Of a stretch of DNA of 14,244 nt, positions 1 to 7,660 are shown piece after piece. The stretch is from an uncultured Eubacteriaceae bacterium (GTDB taxonomy: Bacteria > Bacillota > Clostridia > Eubacteriales > Eubacteriaceae): NCBI GenBank assembly GCA_947625175.1, contig CANQNI010000018.1, positions 1 through 14,244 on the forward strand, in the 5' to 3' direction. How positions within the stretch are numbered: the stretch's first letter is position 1; each line of letters starts with the position of its first letter. The notes beneath the pieces are model-generated. The model made no database searches. It was given only the letters and a program-made list of their open reading frames with translations, and was not told the origin of the DNA. Position numbers and translations under genes: made by a program.

Positions 1-17
1 ATTTTACGCTAAGAGCG

Positions 18-192
18 TTTGGTCTTAACAACTCCATATCTTAACTCTTAAAGATCTAAAGGGTGCCTTCAGTACGAATGACTCCGTACCCAACGGTTTT
101 CCCTGTGGTCTATTATAAGAGAAATATTCATACGTTTCAAAAGGAGGATGGCACTCATCCCACCACCTAAAGGAAGTAGGTTTCCACGCCAG
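18..192 (+). ncRNA. ssrS: Probable 6S RNA (RNA polymerase-binding regulatory RNA)
   Basis: No convincing reading frame covers this stretch, but it can fold as a long interrupted rod like 6S RNA. The 61-67/150-156 helix is 7 bp with one G-U. It continues through 82-85/143-146, 92-95/133-136 and 98-101/121-124. Outside the 7-bp helix the 3' strand carries a small hairpin, 165-169 with 177-181 (ACCTA/TAGGT, 7-nt loop), followed by TTTCCACGCC. This arrangement (CACC, small hairpin, then pyrimidines and GCC) matches the 3' side of the 6S central bubble as I recall it from E. coli and other bacteria. 6S RNA binds the housekeeping sigma-factor holoenzyme as an open-promoter mimic. The closing stem is only weakly visible (GCGT near 14-18 with ACGC near 185-189), so both ends are approximate and the 5' end may lie before the window. 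No terminator separates it from ybeY. Another structured leader RNA is the main alternative. Confidence 0.5.
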
Positions 193-200
193 AAATTTCT

Positions 201-683
201 ATGAAAAGAAATAATATCGAATTTAATAACTTTAATTCAAATTTAATTAGTTCAAAATTAGTTGATCAAGTTTATAACGCTCTGGAATTTATACAAGATT
301 TAGAAGAAATTGATGTTCCTTTTGAGCTTACAATCACTTTTTTAAATGATAAAGCTATTCAAAATTTAAATAGGGAATATCGTAATATTAATAAGGTAAC
401 AGACGTTCTGTCTTTTCCAGTGTTTGAAAATAAAAATACTATAAAAAGTTTTGATAATTCTTATCCTATATTATTAGGAGATATTTTCTTAAATGTAAAT
501 CAGGCTACGAAGCAGGCTCAAGAAATAGGAAATACGTTAGAAGAAGAACTCTTATATTTAACCATTCATAGTATCTTACATCTTTTAGGGTATGATCATT
601 TAAATGAAGCAAATAAAAAAGAAATGCGAACGATAGAAAAGAAAATTTTTAAAAGATCAAAGAAACTTGAAAACAGAGAATAG
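201..683 (+). CDS. ybeY: Endoribonuclease YbeY, rRNA maturation factor
   Basis: YbeY is a single-domain zinc-dependent cytoplasmic endoribonuclease used in 16S rRNA 3'-end maturation and ribosome quality control. The protein is 160 residues, close to the usual 150-160. The defining metal motif H-x3-H-x5-H is complete: H123, H127 and H133 in TIHSILHLLGYDH. The other family blocks are also present, NREYR at 57-61, TDVLSFP at 67-73 and LLGDI at 91-95. The ATG at 201 gives the family-typical N-terminal length and is the only in-frame ATG before residue 142, but no Shine-Dalgarno sequence lies in the preceding 15 bases. The nearest purine run (AAGGAAG, 170-176) is too far away and falls in the loop of the 6S-like RNA. 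The gene heads the operon with dgkA, era and recO, a common Firmicute order, and its end overlaps dgkA by 17 bp. Confidence 0.95.
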   Translation: MKRNNIEFNNFNSNLISSKLVDQVYNALEFIQDLEEIDVPFELTITFLNDKAIQNLNREYRNINKVTDVLSFPVFENKNTIKSFDNSYPILLGDIFLNVNQATKQAQEIGNTLEEELLYLTIHSILHLLGYDHLNEANKKEMRTIEKKIFKRSKKLENRE

Positions 684-1197
684 AAATGAAATAGAACAAA
701 CAGGCCCATTGGATTTGGATGAGATAAAACGCTTTTCTCATCAACAGGAAAGACAGGAAGAACTTAACAGAAAGCAAAAAAGAAAGCATGAAATGCAGGC
801 TAAAGATGTAAAGGAACATCCTTTCAAACTAAGCCGATTAAAGAAAAGTTTTAAATATGCTTTCCAGGGTGTTGGATATTGTTTAAGTACTCAACCTAAT
901 ATGCGAATTCATTTTATAATTGGTTTTATAGCTATTTTAATGGGATTTTTCTTCCATATTTCTCAAGGAGAATGGTTAGCTTTAGTTCTTGTAATTGGGT
1001 TTGTTATTATATTAGAATTTATTAATACTGCTATTGAATCATTAGTAGATCTATATTCCTCAGACTTTAGCTTTTTAGCTCGAGTATCTAAAGACGTTGG
1101 CGCTGCTACTGTTCTTGTTATGGCAATAGTTTCTGTTATAGTTGGACTAATTATTTTTTTACCAAAGATATTAATTTTTATAGGAATTATTAAATGA
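667..1197 (+). CDS. dgkA: Diacylglycerol/undecaprenol kinase, DgkA family
   Basis: This is a small integral-membrane kinase of the prokaryotic DgkA family. Gram-positive members mainly phosphorylate undecaprenol, feeding the lipid carrier for cell-wall synthesis. The family core starts near residue 53. SFKYAFQG (61-68) and NMRIHF (78-83) are followed by three hydrophobic segments at about 82-97, 103-117 and 145-172. The catalytic and metal-binding block is E117-FINTAIE-SLVD, with E117, N120, E124 and D128, and KDVGAA lies at 142-147. As drawn the protein is 176 residues with a 50-residue, very polar Glu/Gln/Lys/Arg-rich N-terminal extension, whereas relatives are about 120-145. The start used is a TTG inside ybeY. 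The first in-frame ATG at 793 would give 134 residues, a normal length, but neither start has a clear ribosome binding site. The stop overlaps the era start (ATGA), indicating translational coupling. Confidence 0.9.
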   Translation: MKTENRNEIEQTGPLDLDEIKRFSHQQERQEELNRKQKRKHEMQAKDVKEHPFKLSRLKKSFKYAFQGVGYCLSTQPNMRIHFIIGFIAILMGFFFHISQGEWLALVLVIGFVIILEFINTAIESLVDLYSSDFSFLARVSKDVGAATVLVMAIVSVIVGLIIFLPKILIFIGIIK

Positions 1198-2093
1198 GTA
1201 AAGATAATTTTAAATCAGGTTTTATAAGTATTGTTGGAAGACCTAATGTTGGTAAATCAACTTTATTAAATAATTTATTAAATGATAAGGTAGTTATTAC
1301 CTCTCCAAAACCTCAAACTACTAGAAATGCTATCCGTTGTATTTATACAGATGAAGATATGCAGATCGTTTTTCTAGATACGCCAGGATATACAAAACCA
1401 AAAAATAAATTAGGTGATTATATGAATCAATCCATTTCTGGCTCTTTAGTTGATGTTGAAGGGATTATTTATTTAGTTGAACCTGAAGAAGAGTTAGGAA
1501 AAACTGATAAAGAAATTATTAATATATTGAAAAATTATGAAGTTCCAATTATTGCAGTAATAAATAAAATAGATACTATCGAAAAAGAAAAGTTACTTTC
1601 CGTTATAAAAAAACTAGATGAATATAATCTCTTTAAAGATATTATTCCTATTTCTGCATTAAAAGGAGAAGGAACTGATATTTTACTCAAAGAAATTAAA
1701 AGTATTCTACCAAAAGGACCAAAATTCTTTCCTGAAGATATGATAATAGATCAATCAGAAAGATTTATTGTAGCTGAAATTATAAGAGAAAAAATTCTTC
1801 AATTAACCAATCAGGAAATTCCTCATGGAACAGCTGTTGAAGTAACAGCTATGAAAGAAATTCCGGGTAAAAATACTATTGAAATTGATGCTACAATCTT
1901 TTGCGAAAGAAAATCTCATAAAAGAATCTTAATCGGAAAGAAAGGTACGATGTTAAAAAGAATAGGTATATTAGCTAGAAAAGATATTGAATTCTTTTTA
2001 AAACAACGAGTCTTTTTAAATCTATGGGTTAAAGTTAGAGAAAATTGGCGAGATAAGCCATTTGATTTAGGCGATTTAGGATATAAAATTTAA
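1194..2093 (+). CDS. era: GTPase Era (30S ribosome assembly factor)
   Basis: Era is an essential GTPase that binds the 3' end of 16S rRNA and assists 30S subunit maturation. The protein is 299 residues, the standard length. N-terminal GTPase motifs are G1 GRPNVGKST (15-23), a PQTTRN switch region (40-45), G3 DTPG (62-65), G4 NKID (124-127) and G5 SAL (154-156). The C-terminal KH RNA-binding domain has ERKSHKRILIGKKG (238-251), including the GxxG loop GKKG, and ends with the family's LNLWVKVRENWR segment (275-286). The ATG overlaps the dgkA stop as ATGA, and AGGA about 9 nt upstream can serve as ribosome binding site. Its pairing with ybeY fits a shared role at the 16S 3' end. The stop overlaps recO by one base (TAATG). 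Confidence 0.98.
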   Translation: MSKDNFKSGFISIVGRPNVGKSTLLNNLLNDKVVITSPKPQTTRNAIRCIYTDEDMQIVFLDTPGYTKPKNKLGDYMNQSISGSLVDVEGIIYLVEPEEELGKTDKEIINILKNYEVPIIAVINKIDTIEKEKLLSVIKKLDEYNLFKDIIPISALKGEGTDILLKEIKSILPKGPKFFPEDMIIDQSERFIVAEIIREKILQLTNQEIPHGTAVEVTAMKEIPGKNTIEIDATIFCERKSHKRILIGKKGTMLKRIGILARKDIEFFLKQRVFLNLWVKVRENWRDKPFDLGDLGYKI

Positions 2094-2842
2094 TGCCATT
2101 AAAAGTAACTAAAGGTCTAGTTATTTCTGAAAAACCTTTTAATGAAAGCGATAAAATCATTACCATCTTTTCTGAAGAAGGTAAATTTAAAGCTATAGCT
2201 AATGGAGTAAAAAATCCAAAGAGTTCACTTTCAGCTGGCTGTCGATTATTTGCATGGTCAGAATTTCAATATTATCCTGGAAAAAATTTTGCGCGAATAT
2301 CTCAAGCTCATTTAATTGATCCTTTTTATAATTTAAGTACTGATTTAAATGTTATAGCCTATACTTCCTATATCTCAGACTTAATTAATCAGTTTTACGA
2401 TGATTTTCAGATTGATAAAAAGGCCTTAAAACTCTTAGTCTATATCTTTTATTATTTAAATAAAGATTTGGATAAAGTACTATTATTAACTTTAACATTT
2501 CAATTAAAGTTATTATTAATTAATGGTATTTTACCGGATTTTAAAAGTATTAATTTTCTGAATAAAGAAAGACCCATTTATTTTAATTTGGAAGAAGCTA
2601 ATTTCTCAAATCAAAAAGTATTAGGAAAATATAGTTATCGTCTTTCAAAAGAGGAAATTAATACTCTTATAAAACTTGCTCAATTATCAGTTAATAAAAT
2701 CAATAGACTAGATATAAATTCTTTTAATCAGAAAGATTTAAAACATTTAATAACTATTTTTAATAGTTATATTCAGTTACAGCTTAATAAGACTTTAAAG
2801 TCATTTAAAATTGTTAAAGAATTAGATAATTCAATTGATTAA
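2093..2842 (+). CDS. recO: DNA repair protein RecO, lacking zinc-finger cysteines
   Basis: RecO acts with RecR and RecF to load RecA onto SSB-coated single-stranded DNA and to anneal strands. The call rests on the N-terminal OB-fold pattern (VTKGLVISEKPFNESDKI, 5-22; FSEEGKFKAIANGVK, 26-40), the following S-x-L-x-AGC-RLF block (45-53) and the length of 249 residues. The helical C-terminal half includes the landmark GILPDF (145-150). In many relatives this landmark is followed by two CxxC pairs of a zinc finger. Here the only cysteine is C50, so the finger is absent. The middle and C-terminus are otherwise weakly conserved and very rich in Leu, Ile, Asn and Lys. Position directly after era, overlapping its stop, is the normal Firmicute location and supports the assignment. 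A poor AGGA lies about 11 nt before the ATG. Confidence 0.9.
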   Translation: MPLKVTKGLVISEKPFNESDKIITIFSEEGKFKAIANGVKNPKSSLSAGCRLFAWSEFQYYPGKNFARISQAHLIDPFYNLSTDLNVIAYTSYISDLINQFYDDFQIDKKALKLLVYIFYYLNKDLDKVLLLTLTFQLKLLLINGILPDFKSINFLNKERPIYFNLEEANFSNQKVLGKYSYRLSKEEINTLIKLAQLSVNKINRLDINSFNQKDLKHLITIFNSYIQLQLNKTLKSFKIVKELDNSID

Positions 2843-2844
2843 TT

Positions 2845-3819
2845 ATGGAAACTTGGTCAAAACTAGAACCTTTTTTTATTTTTCTTAGTATTATTCTAGG
2901 TTTTTTATTTAGTAAAATTACTTTTATCTCTAATCTTTGTGGATACTTGGAAGAATATTTATTTATATCTTTATTATTTTTTATATTTTTAGAAATTGAC
3001 TGGGCTAATCTTAAAGAAGCATTTTTTAATTATAAATTTTTAAGTTTTGACTTAATTATTAATTTCTTATGGACACCAATTTTTGCTTTTTTACTGGGTT
3101 TACTATTATTTTATAATAATATTTATTTACGAATAGCTTTAGTTTTACTTCTTATTTTACCATGTACTGACTGGTACCTTATTTTCACCGAAATGACTGG
3201 TGGTAATGTTGAACTCTCAACTTCAATATTACCTTATAACTTAATTATTCAATTATTAATTTTACCAGTCTGTTTATTTATTTTCTTTGGAAATTCGAAT
3301 ACCTCTTTAGATTTTAGTATAGCTAGTGAATCAATATTTGAACTTTTATTTCCATTAGTTTTAGCTCTAATTATTCACTTTTTCTTAAAAAACTCAGAAA
3401 CTTTAGAACATAAAGTTCACCAATATTGTGATAAAGTTGAATTTATTCTAGTATCTATTATTGCTTTTTCAATATTTGCTTCAGAAGGAACGGAACTAAT
3501 TGAATCTCTAACAAGTTTTCCTTTATTTATTTTAGCTGTAATTATTTTTTATGTTATTAATTTTCTTATAAGTTATAATCTAGCTAAATTTAATAGATTT
3601 TCCTTTCAGGATTTAATTAGTTTAGTTTTTACTACAACTTCCCGTAATACTCCGTTATCTTTAACTTTATCAGGCTTATTATTTCCACAATACCGAATTA
3701 TTTCAATAGTTTTACTTATTGGTCCTATTACTGAAATTCCTTTTTCATTAATTATTTCTCTTTTGTTAAATAAATTAACAAAGATTCAGAATTTTCCTCA
3801 TCTAAGACATATAAAATAA
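2845..3819 (+). CDS. ACR3-like permease (arsenite/bile-acid symporter superfamily), substrate unknown
   Basis: This is a polytopic membrane protein of 324 residues with roughly nine to ten hydrophobic segments (for example 9-29, 36-50, 66-89, 93-106, 130-148, 165-181, 198-212, 224-245, 254-281 and 285-308). Two signatures tie it to the ACR3 arm of the bile acid:sodium symporter superfamily. LPCTDWYLIFTEMTGGNV (105-122) corresponds to the ACR3 PCTxMVF region, and TTTSRNTPLSL (263-273) to the ACR3 RNSPL block. The membrane Cys and Glu reported as essential for arsenite transport in Acr3 proteins appear conserved as C107 and E297 (GPITEIP). The DW after PCT differs from classical arsenite exporters, and no arsR, arsC or other arsenic gene is nearby, so the substrate is open. 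It starts 2 bp after recO with no Shine-Dalgarno sequence, suggesting coupled translation, and ends the operon. It has no signal peptide or soluble domain. Confidence 0.7.
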   Translation: METWSKLEPFFIFLSIILGFLFSKITFISNLCGYLEEYLFISLLFFIFLEIDWANLKEAFFNYKFLSFDLIINFLWTPIFAFLLGLLLFYNNIYLRIALVLLLILPCTDWYLIFTEMTGGNVELSTSILPYNLIIQLLILPVCLFIFFGNSNTSLDFSIASESIFELLFPLVLALIIHFFLKNSETLEHKVHQYCDKVEFILVSIIAFSIFASEGTELIESLTSFPLFILAVIIFYVINFLISYNLAKFNRFSFQDLISLVFTTTSRNTPLSLTLSGLLFPQYRIISIVLLIGPITEIPFSLIISLLLNKLTKIQNFPHLRHIK

Positions 3820-3844
3820 AACGCTTAGAGATTTCTCTAAGCGT
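3811..3844 (-). terminator. Rho-independent terminator of the fruRKA operon
   Basis: A perfect 11-bp inverted repeat, ACGCTTAGAGA (3821-3831) with TCTCTAAGCGT (3834-3844), has a minimal loop. On the minus strand it is followed by a T-rich run (complement of 3811-3820), making a standard intrinsic terminator 29 bp beyond the fruA stop. On the plus strand the bases after the hairpin are GAAATGTGG with no T-run, so it would be at best a weak stop for the convergent recO-permease operon. The T-tract overlaps the last codons of the permease gene. Bases 3845-3872 hold nothing else visible. Confidence 0.88.
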
Positions 3845-3872
3845 GAAATGTGGAGATAATAAATAATATTAA

Positions 3873-5903
3873 TTAAGCTACTGCATTAGAAGCTCTTTTG
3901 GATTTTTCTTGGATAGGTTTCTTTAGTAGAGCTAAACATCCCATAGTTACCAAAGAACCTACTACTAAAGCAACACAATACATTAAAGGATTGCCAACAA
4001 CCGGGAAAACGAAGATGCCGCCATGAGGAGCTCTAAGTGTGGAACCAAAAGCCATTGATAAAGCTCCAGCTACAGCTGACCCAGCTACACAGGATGGAAT
4101 TACTCTGGCTGGATCAGAAGCTGCAAATGGAATTGCTCCTTCTGTAATAAAACATAATCCCATAATATAATTTGTTATTCCAGCTTGACGTTCGGATTGA
4201 GTAAAACGATTAGGGAAGAAAGTTGAAGCAAGTGCTATTCCAATTGGAGGACACATTCCGCCAATCATAACAGCAGCCATAATATCAAATTGCCCATCTG
4301 CTAACATAGCTGTTCCAAATACATAGGCAGCTTTATTAAATGGGCCTCCCATATCAATTGCCATCATCCCGCCTAGGATTGCCCCTAATAATATCTTAGA
4401 TCCTCCACCGAGGCTTGCGAGTCCATTACTTAAAGCAGTGTTAAGCCAGGCAACTGGTGGATTAATAATAAATATCATGCATAATCCAGTTAAAAGAAGT
4501 CCAAAAACTGGGTAAAGTAAGGTTGGTTTTGTTCCTTGAAGTGAATCAGGTAAACGATCAAAGAGTTTTTCAAGACCTAAAACAAGATAACCACATAGAA
4601 AACCGGCAACTAATGCTCCCAAGAATCCAGAAACACCTATAGTACTGGCTTGAACTGTTCCATCAGTATAAATAATTCCCTCTTTAGCAATATAGCCACC
4701 TATAAATCCCGGCATAAATCCAGGTCTATCAGCTATAGATAGAGCAATATATCCTGCTAAGACTGGTAGCATAAAACCAAAGGCAGCATCACCAACAGCT
4801 TTAAAGAAAGCGGCAACAGGTGTATTTGAACCATAATTACTTGGATCAATTGAGTAATCATCAAGTAAGAAGGCAATTGCTATTAAAATTCCCCCACCAA
4901 TAACGAATGGAAGCATATTAGAAACTCCATTCATCAGATTTTTATAGATTGTTCGACCAATACTTTCTGATTCCTGCTCAAACGATTCTCCTCCACTTTC
5001 GCCACCAGCAGCATGGAAAATAGGAGCATTTCCAGAAAGAACTGTGTCAATTAATTCATCAGGTCTAGAAATACCATCTTTAACTGGAACCTGAATAACA
5101 GGTTTTCCATTAAAGCGGGCTGTATCTACTTTTTTATCAGCAGCTACTATAATTCCTTTTGCATTGGCTATTTCAGCTGGAGTCAATAAATTTTTAGTAC
5201 CACCAGAACCATTTGTTTCAACTTTCATTTTAAAACCCTTATCGGCAGCAGCATTTTCTAAAGCTTCAGCAGCCATATAAGTATGGGCAATTCCAGTTGG
5301 ACAAGCGGTAACTCCCAATAGATAAGGTAAATCTTGTTCAGCAGATTCTTGACGCAAATTCATTTCTTTTTCATTTACGTCCATTACAGCTTTTTCAACA
5401 GGATTTAAGTTTTTATCTTCTTGAGCTAATTCTTCTTCTCCAAAGCGTTCCCTTTCTTTAGCATCTACAATATTTAAAAATTCTTCCACATCTTTTGCAT
5501 TAATAAGATTTTTTCGAAAATCTCCATCCATTAGCATCATAGATAAACGTGAAAGCATTTCTAGATGTTCATTAGCAGAATCTTCTGGAACAGCTATTTC
5601 AAAAAATAAATTAACAGGCTGACCATCCATGGCATCATATTCAGTACCTTCTTTAACTACCATAGCAGCTAGTCCAGGTTTTTTAACTGCTTTTGATCTA
5701 CCATGTGGAATAGCAATACCATCACCAATCCCAGTTGTTCCTTCTTCTTCTCTAGCTTCAACAGCTTTCTTGTATTCTTCTTTATTAGTAAGATTACCGG
5801 TTTTATCCATCAGATCAGCCATTTGATCAATAGCTTCTTGTTTAGTTCCCGGCTTACCATTTAAATTAATTCCTTTTTTATTAAGTAAATCGGTAATTTT
5901 CAT
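3873..5903 (-). CDS. fruA: Fructose-specific PTS permease, EIIA-EIIB-EIIC fusion
   Basis: This one-chain phosphotransferase permease takes up fructose and releases fructose 1-phosphate. Domain order in its 676 residues is IIA (about 1-148), a charged linker (about 149-192), IIB (about 193-292) and the membrane IIC domain (about 318-662). The IIA phospho-acceptor is H67 in GIAIPHGRS. The IIB phosphocysteine is C201 in ACPTGIAHTYMAAEA, a hallmark of the fructose type. IIC carries GGPFNKAAY (519-527), CPPIGIALA (551-559) and ITEGAIPFAASDP (586-598). The phosphoryl chain runs from HPr to H67, C201 and sugar. Length and order are normal and no frameshift is seen. The ATG lies 12 bp after the fruK stop with a modest GGTG ribosome binding site. 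A mannitol or 2-O-mannosyl-glycerate transporter is the main alternative, but the adjacent 1-phosphofructokinase argues for fructose. Confidence 0.97.
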   Translation of the reverse strand: MKITDLLNKKGINLNGKPGTKQEAIDQMADLMDKTGNLTNKEEYKKAVEAREEEGTTGIGDGIAIPHGRSKAVKKPGLAAMVVKEGTEYDAMDGQPVNLFFEIAVPEDSANEHLEMLSRLSMMLMDGDFRKNLINAKDVEEFLNIVDAKERERFGEEELAQEDKNLNPVEKAVMDVNEKEMNLRQESAEQDLPYLLGVTACPTGIAHTYMAAEALENAAADKGFKMKVETNGSGGTKNLLTPAEIANAKGIIVAADKKVDTARFNGKPVIQVPVKDGISRPDELIDTVLSGNAPIFHAAGGESGGESFEQESESIGRTIYKNLMNGVSNMLPFVIGGGILIAIAFLLDDYSIDPSNYGSNTPVAAFFKAVGDAAFGFMLPVLAGYIALSIADRPGFMPGFIGGYIAKEGIIYTDGTVQASTIGVSGFLGALVAGFLCGYLVLGLEKLFDRLPDSLQGTKPTLLYPVFGLLLTGLCMIFIINPPVAWLNTALSNGLASLGGGSKILLGAILGGMMAIDMGGPFNKAAYVFGTAMLADGQFDIMAAVMIGGMCPPIGIALASTFFPNRFTQSERQAGITNYIMGLCFITEGAIPFAASDPARVIPSCVAGSAVAGALSMAFGSTLRAPHGGIFVFPVVGNPLMYCVALVVGSLVTMGCLALLKKPIQEKSKRASNAVA

Positions 5904-5915
5904 TTTTACACCATA

Positions 5916-6839
5916 TTAAAATATATCTATTGGATTAGACATTGATGCTTCTAATTTATCAACTAAGTCTTTTTCTGCTAATAGTTCAGAAAATGCTGAG
6001 GCTGAACCAGTTGCTACAGCATATTTGAAAGCTTCTTCAGGTTTTAAATTAAAATAATTTCCTGCTATAAATCCAGCTACTGTTGAATCTCCAGCTCCAA
6101 CAGAGTTCACAACTTTTCCAGCTGGTGCTGGAAGGAATAGAGCATCTTGATTGTTCGTAATATAGATAGCTCCATCTCCGGCCATAGATATAATTACATT
6201 TTGAGCCCCTAAATCAATCAGTTTTTGGCCATATTTAGCGATTTCTTCATTAGAATTGAGTTTTACATTAAAGATCTCTTCTAATTCATGATTATTAGGT
6301 TTAATTAAATAAGGATTAAAAGGCAATACATTTAATAATAAATCTTTAGTAGCATCTACAATTAATTTAATGTCTTTTCCTTTAATATGCTTAGCAATTT
6401 CCTCATAGGTATTTTGAGGCATTGTTTTAGGAATACTTCCTCCAAGCACCAAATAATCTCCTGATTGAAGTTCATCAATTTTCTGATAAAGTTTTTTAAT
6501 GTCGGAGTCACTTATTGCTGGACCTTGTCCGTTAATTTCAGTTTCTTCTTCACTACGGATTTTTACATTAATTCTAGAAAAGCCGTTCTTTATTTTAATA
6601 AAATCAGTATTAATTCCTCTTTGATTTAATAAATGGGCGATTTCTTTTCCAGTAAAACCTGCAATAAAACCTAAAGCAGTTGAACTTATTCCTAGATTAT
6701 TCAAAACAATAGAAACATTAATCCCTTTTCCACCCGGATACAGAGTTTCACTTTCTGTCCGGTTTGTAAGTCCCAAATTTAATTTCTCTACATCTACGAG
6801 ATAATCAAGGGCTGGGTTGAATGTAACTGTATAAATCAT
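5916..6839 (-). CDS. fruK: 1-Phosphofructokinase
   Basis: FruK phosphorylates the fructose 1-phosphate delivered by FruA to fructose 1,6-bisphosphate, which enters glycolysis below PfkA. The protein is 307 residues, the usual length for this PfkB/ribokinase-fold family. It begins MIYTVTFNPALDY, as 1-phosphofructokinases typically do. Other signatures are the sugar-binding PGGKGINVS (35-43), KPNNHELEE (180-188), SMAGDGA (218-224) and the PfkB signature VNSVGAGDSTVAGF (244-257), with the catalytic base at D251. A tagatose 6-phosphate kinase (LacC) is the close alternative, but the FruA and DeoR-type FruR neighbours favour FruK. The start overlaps the fruR stop as ATGA. A strong GGAGGT (complement of 6846-6851), 6 nt from the ATG, lies within the last codons of fruR and should give efficient translation independent of fruR. 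Confidence 0.95.
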   Translation of the reverse strand: MIYTVTFNPALDYLVDVEKLNLGLTNRTESETLYPGGKGINVSIVLNNLGISSTALGFIAGFTGKEIAHLLNQRGINTDFIKIKNGFSRINVKIRSEEETEINGQGPAISDSDIKKLYQKIDELQSGDYLVLGGSIPKTMPQNTYEEIAKHIKGKDIKLIVDATKDLLLNVLPFNPYLIKPNNHELEEIFNVKLNSNEEIAKYGQKLIDLGAQNVIISMAGDGAIYITNNQDALFLPAPAGKVVNSVGAGDSTVAGFIAGNYFNLKPEEAFKYAVATGSASAFSELLAEKDLVDKLEASMSNPIDIF

Positions 6840-7585
6840 TTAATAACCTCCTTTACTATTGTTTTAGTTCTATAAATATGGTCAGGTAGTTGGGTTGTTA
6901 TTATTTCAGCTTCATCAATTTTTCCAAAAGTTTTTGGATAAATTTTTCCAAACTTTGAAGGATCAGCTACAATAAATGCTTTAATTGATTGTTTTAAAGC
7001 TTTATGTTTAAAAGCTGCTTCAATTAGATTAGGAGTAGTAAAACCATTTTCAATAGTAATCCCATTTGTGCCGAAAAAAGAAATACTAAAATTGCAATCT
7101 TTAATCTGATTTATTGCTTCTTCACCGACAATTGCTTCGGTTCTAGGCCTGATCGATCCACCGATAACATGGGCATGAAATCCTCGGGCTATTAATAACT
7201 GGGCAATAAATAATCCGTTAGTCATATAAATTGCATTTTTTTCTGTAAGATAACGAACTATAGATTCCGTTGTAGTCCCGGCATCGATAAAAACAAAATC
7301 TTCAGGATGAATTAAAGAAGCTGCATATTCTCCAATCGCTTCTTTCTCTTCCCAATAGAGATTATGTTTTTTAATCATATCAGGTTCTTCTGTTAAAACT
7401 TTACGTTTAATTGATTTAACACCGCCGTAAATTTTAAGTAATTGTCCTGCCTCAACTAAAGATTGAATATCTCTACGAACGGTAGATTCCGAACTACCTG
7501 TAAGTTGACTCAGTTCCTTGATTGTACTCGAGCCACTCGTATCAACGTAATTAAGAATTTTTTCATAACGTTCTTCAGAGAGCAT
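6836..7585 (-). CDS. fruR: DeoR-family transcriptional repressor of the fructose operon
   Basis: This 249-residue DeoR-type regulator has an N-terminal winged helix-turn-helix (about 1-57). The recognition region SSESTVRRDIQSLVEAG (31-47) is the DeoR signature. A C-terminal phosphosugar-sensing domain of the ribose-5-phosphate-isomerase-like fold contains DAGTTTES (101-108), MTNG (121-124), GGSIRPRTEAIVG (142-154) and FFGTNGI (170-176). As first gene of a fruR-fruK-fruA operon it most likely represses its own operon and is relieved by fructose 1-phosphate; that is inference from operon position and family behaviour. Its Shine-Dalgarno sequence is GAGGT (complement of 7595-7599), 9 nt before the ATG. 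The candidate operator and promoter lie just upstream at 7611-7688. Confidence 0.92.
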   Translation of the reverse strand: MLSEERYEKILNYVDTSGSSTIKELSQLTGSSESTVRRDIQSLVEAGQLLKIYGGVKSIKRKVLTEEPDMIKKHNLYWEEKEAIGEYAASLIHPEDFVFIDAGTTTESIVRYLTEKNAIYMTNGLFIAQLLIARGFHAHVIGGSIRPRTEAIVGEEAINQIKDCNFSISFFGTNGITIENGFTTPNLIEAAFKHKALKQSIKAFIVADPSKFGKIYPKTFGKIDEAEIITTQLPDHIYRTKTIVKEVIK

Positions 7586-7614
7586 TTTATTTATACCTCA
7601 ATTATAAAATATTT

Positions 7615-7641
7615 TGAAAGAAAATGAAAGAGTTTGAAAGA
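7615..7641 (-). promoter_or_regulatory. Candidate FruR operator: three TGAAAGA repeats, 10-bp period
   Basis: Three identical TGAAAGA units on the plus strand start at 7615, 7625 and 7635, exactly one helical turn apart. They read as TCTTTCA in the direction of fruR transcription. Tandem CTTTC/TTTCA-type direct repeats are a known style of DeoR-family operator. The array lies between a plausible start site and the fruR ribosome binding site, so bound protein could block elongation or initiation. That FruR is the binder is inferred from family and position. Confidence 0.6.
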
Positions 7642-7660
7642 TTTATTTTTAATAAAATTT

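Noticed and set aside
6..18. Small hairpin ACGCT/AGCGT at the left edge as a terminator
   Set aside because: Only 5 bp with a 3-nt loop and no proper T-run (TTTGG follows). It may be part of the 6S-like closing stem or chance, and the upstream context is missing.
5629..5826. 65-residue plus-strand open frame inside fruA
   Set aside because: It is antisense to the conserved IIA domain including the H67 site; there is no ribosome binding site or recognisable protein, so it is treated as a shadow.
7601..7606. Perfect TATAAT on the minus strand upstream of fruR
   Set aside because: The start site it predicts would fall on the fruR Shine-Dalgarno sequence, leaving a leader too short for normal initiation. 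The correctly spaced -35 position also matches poorly.
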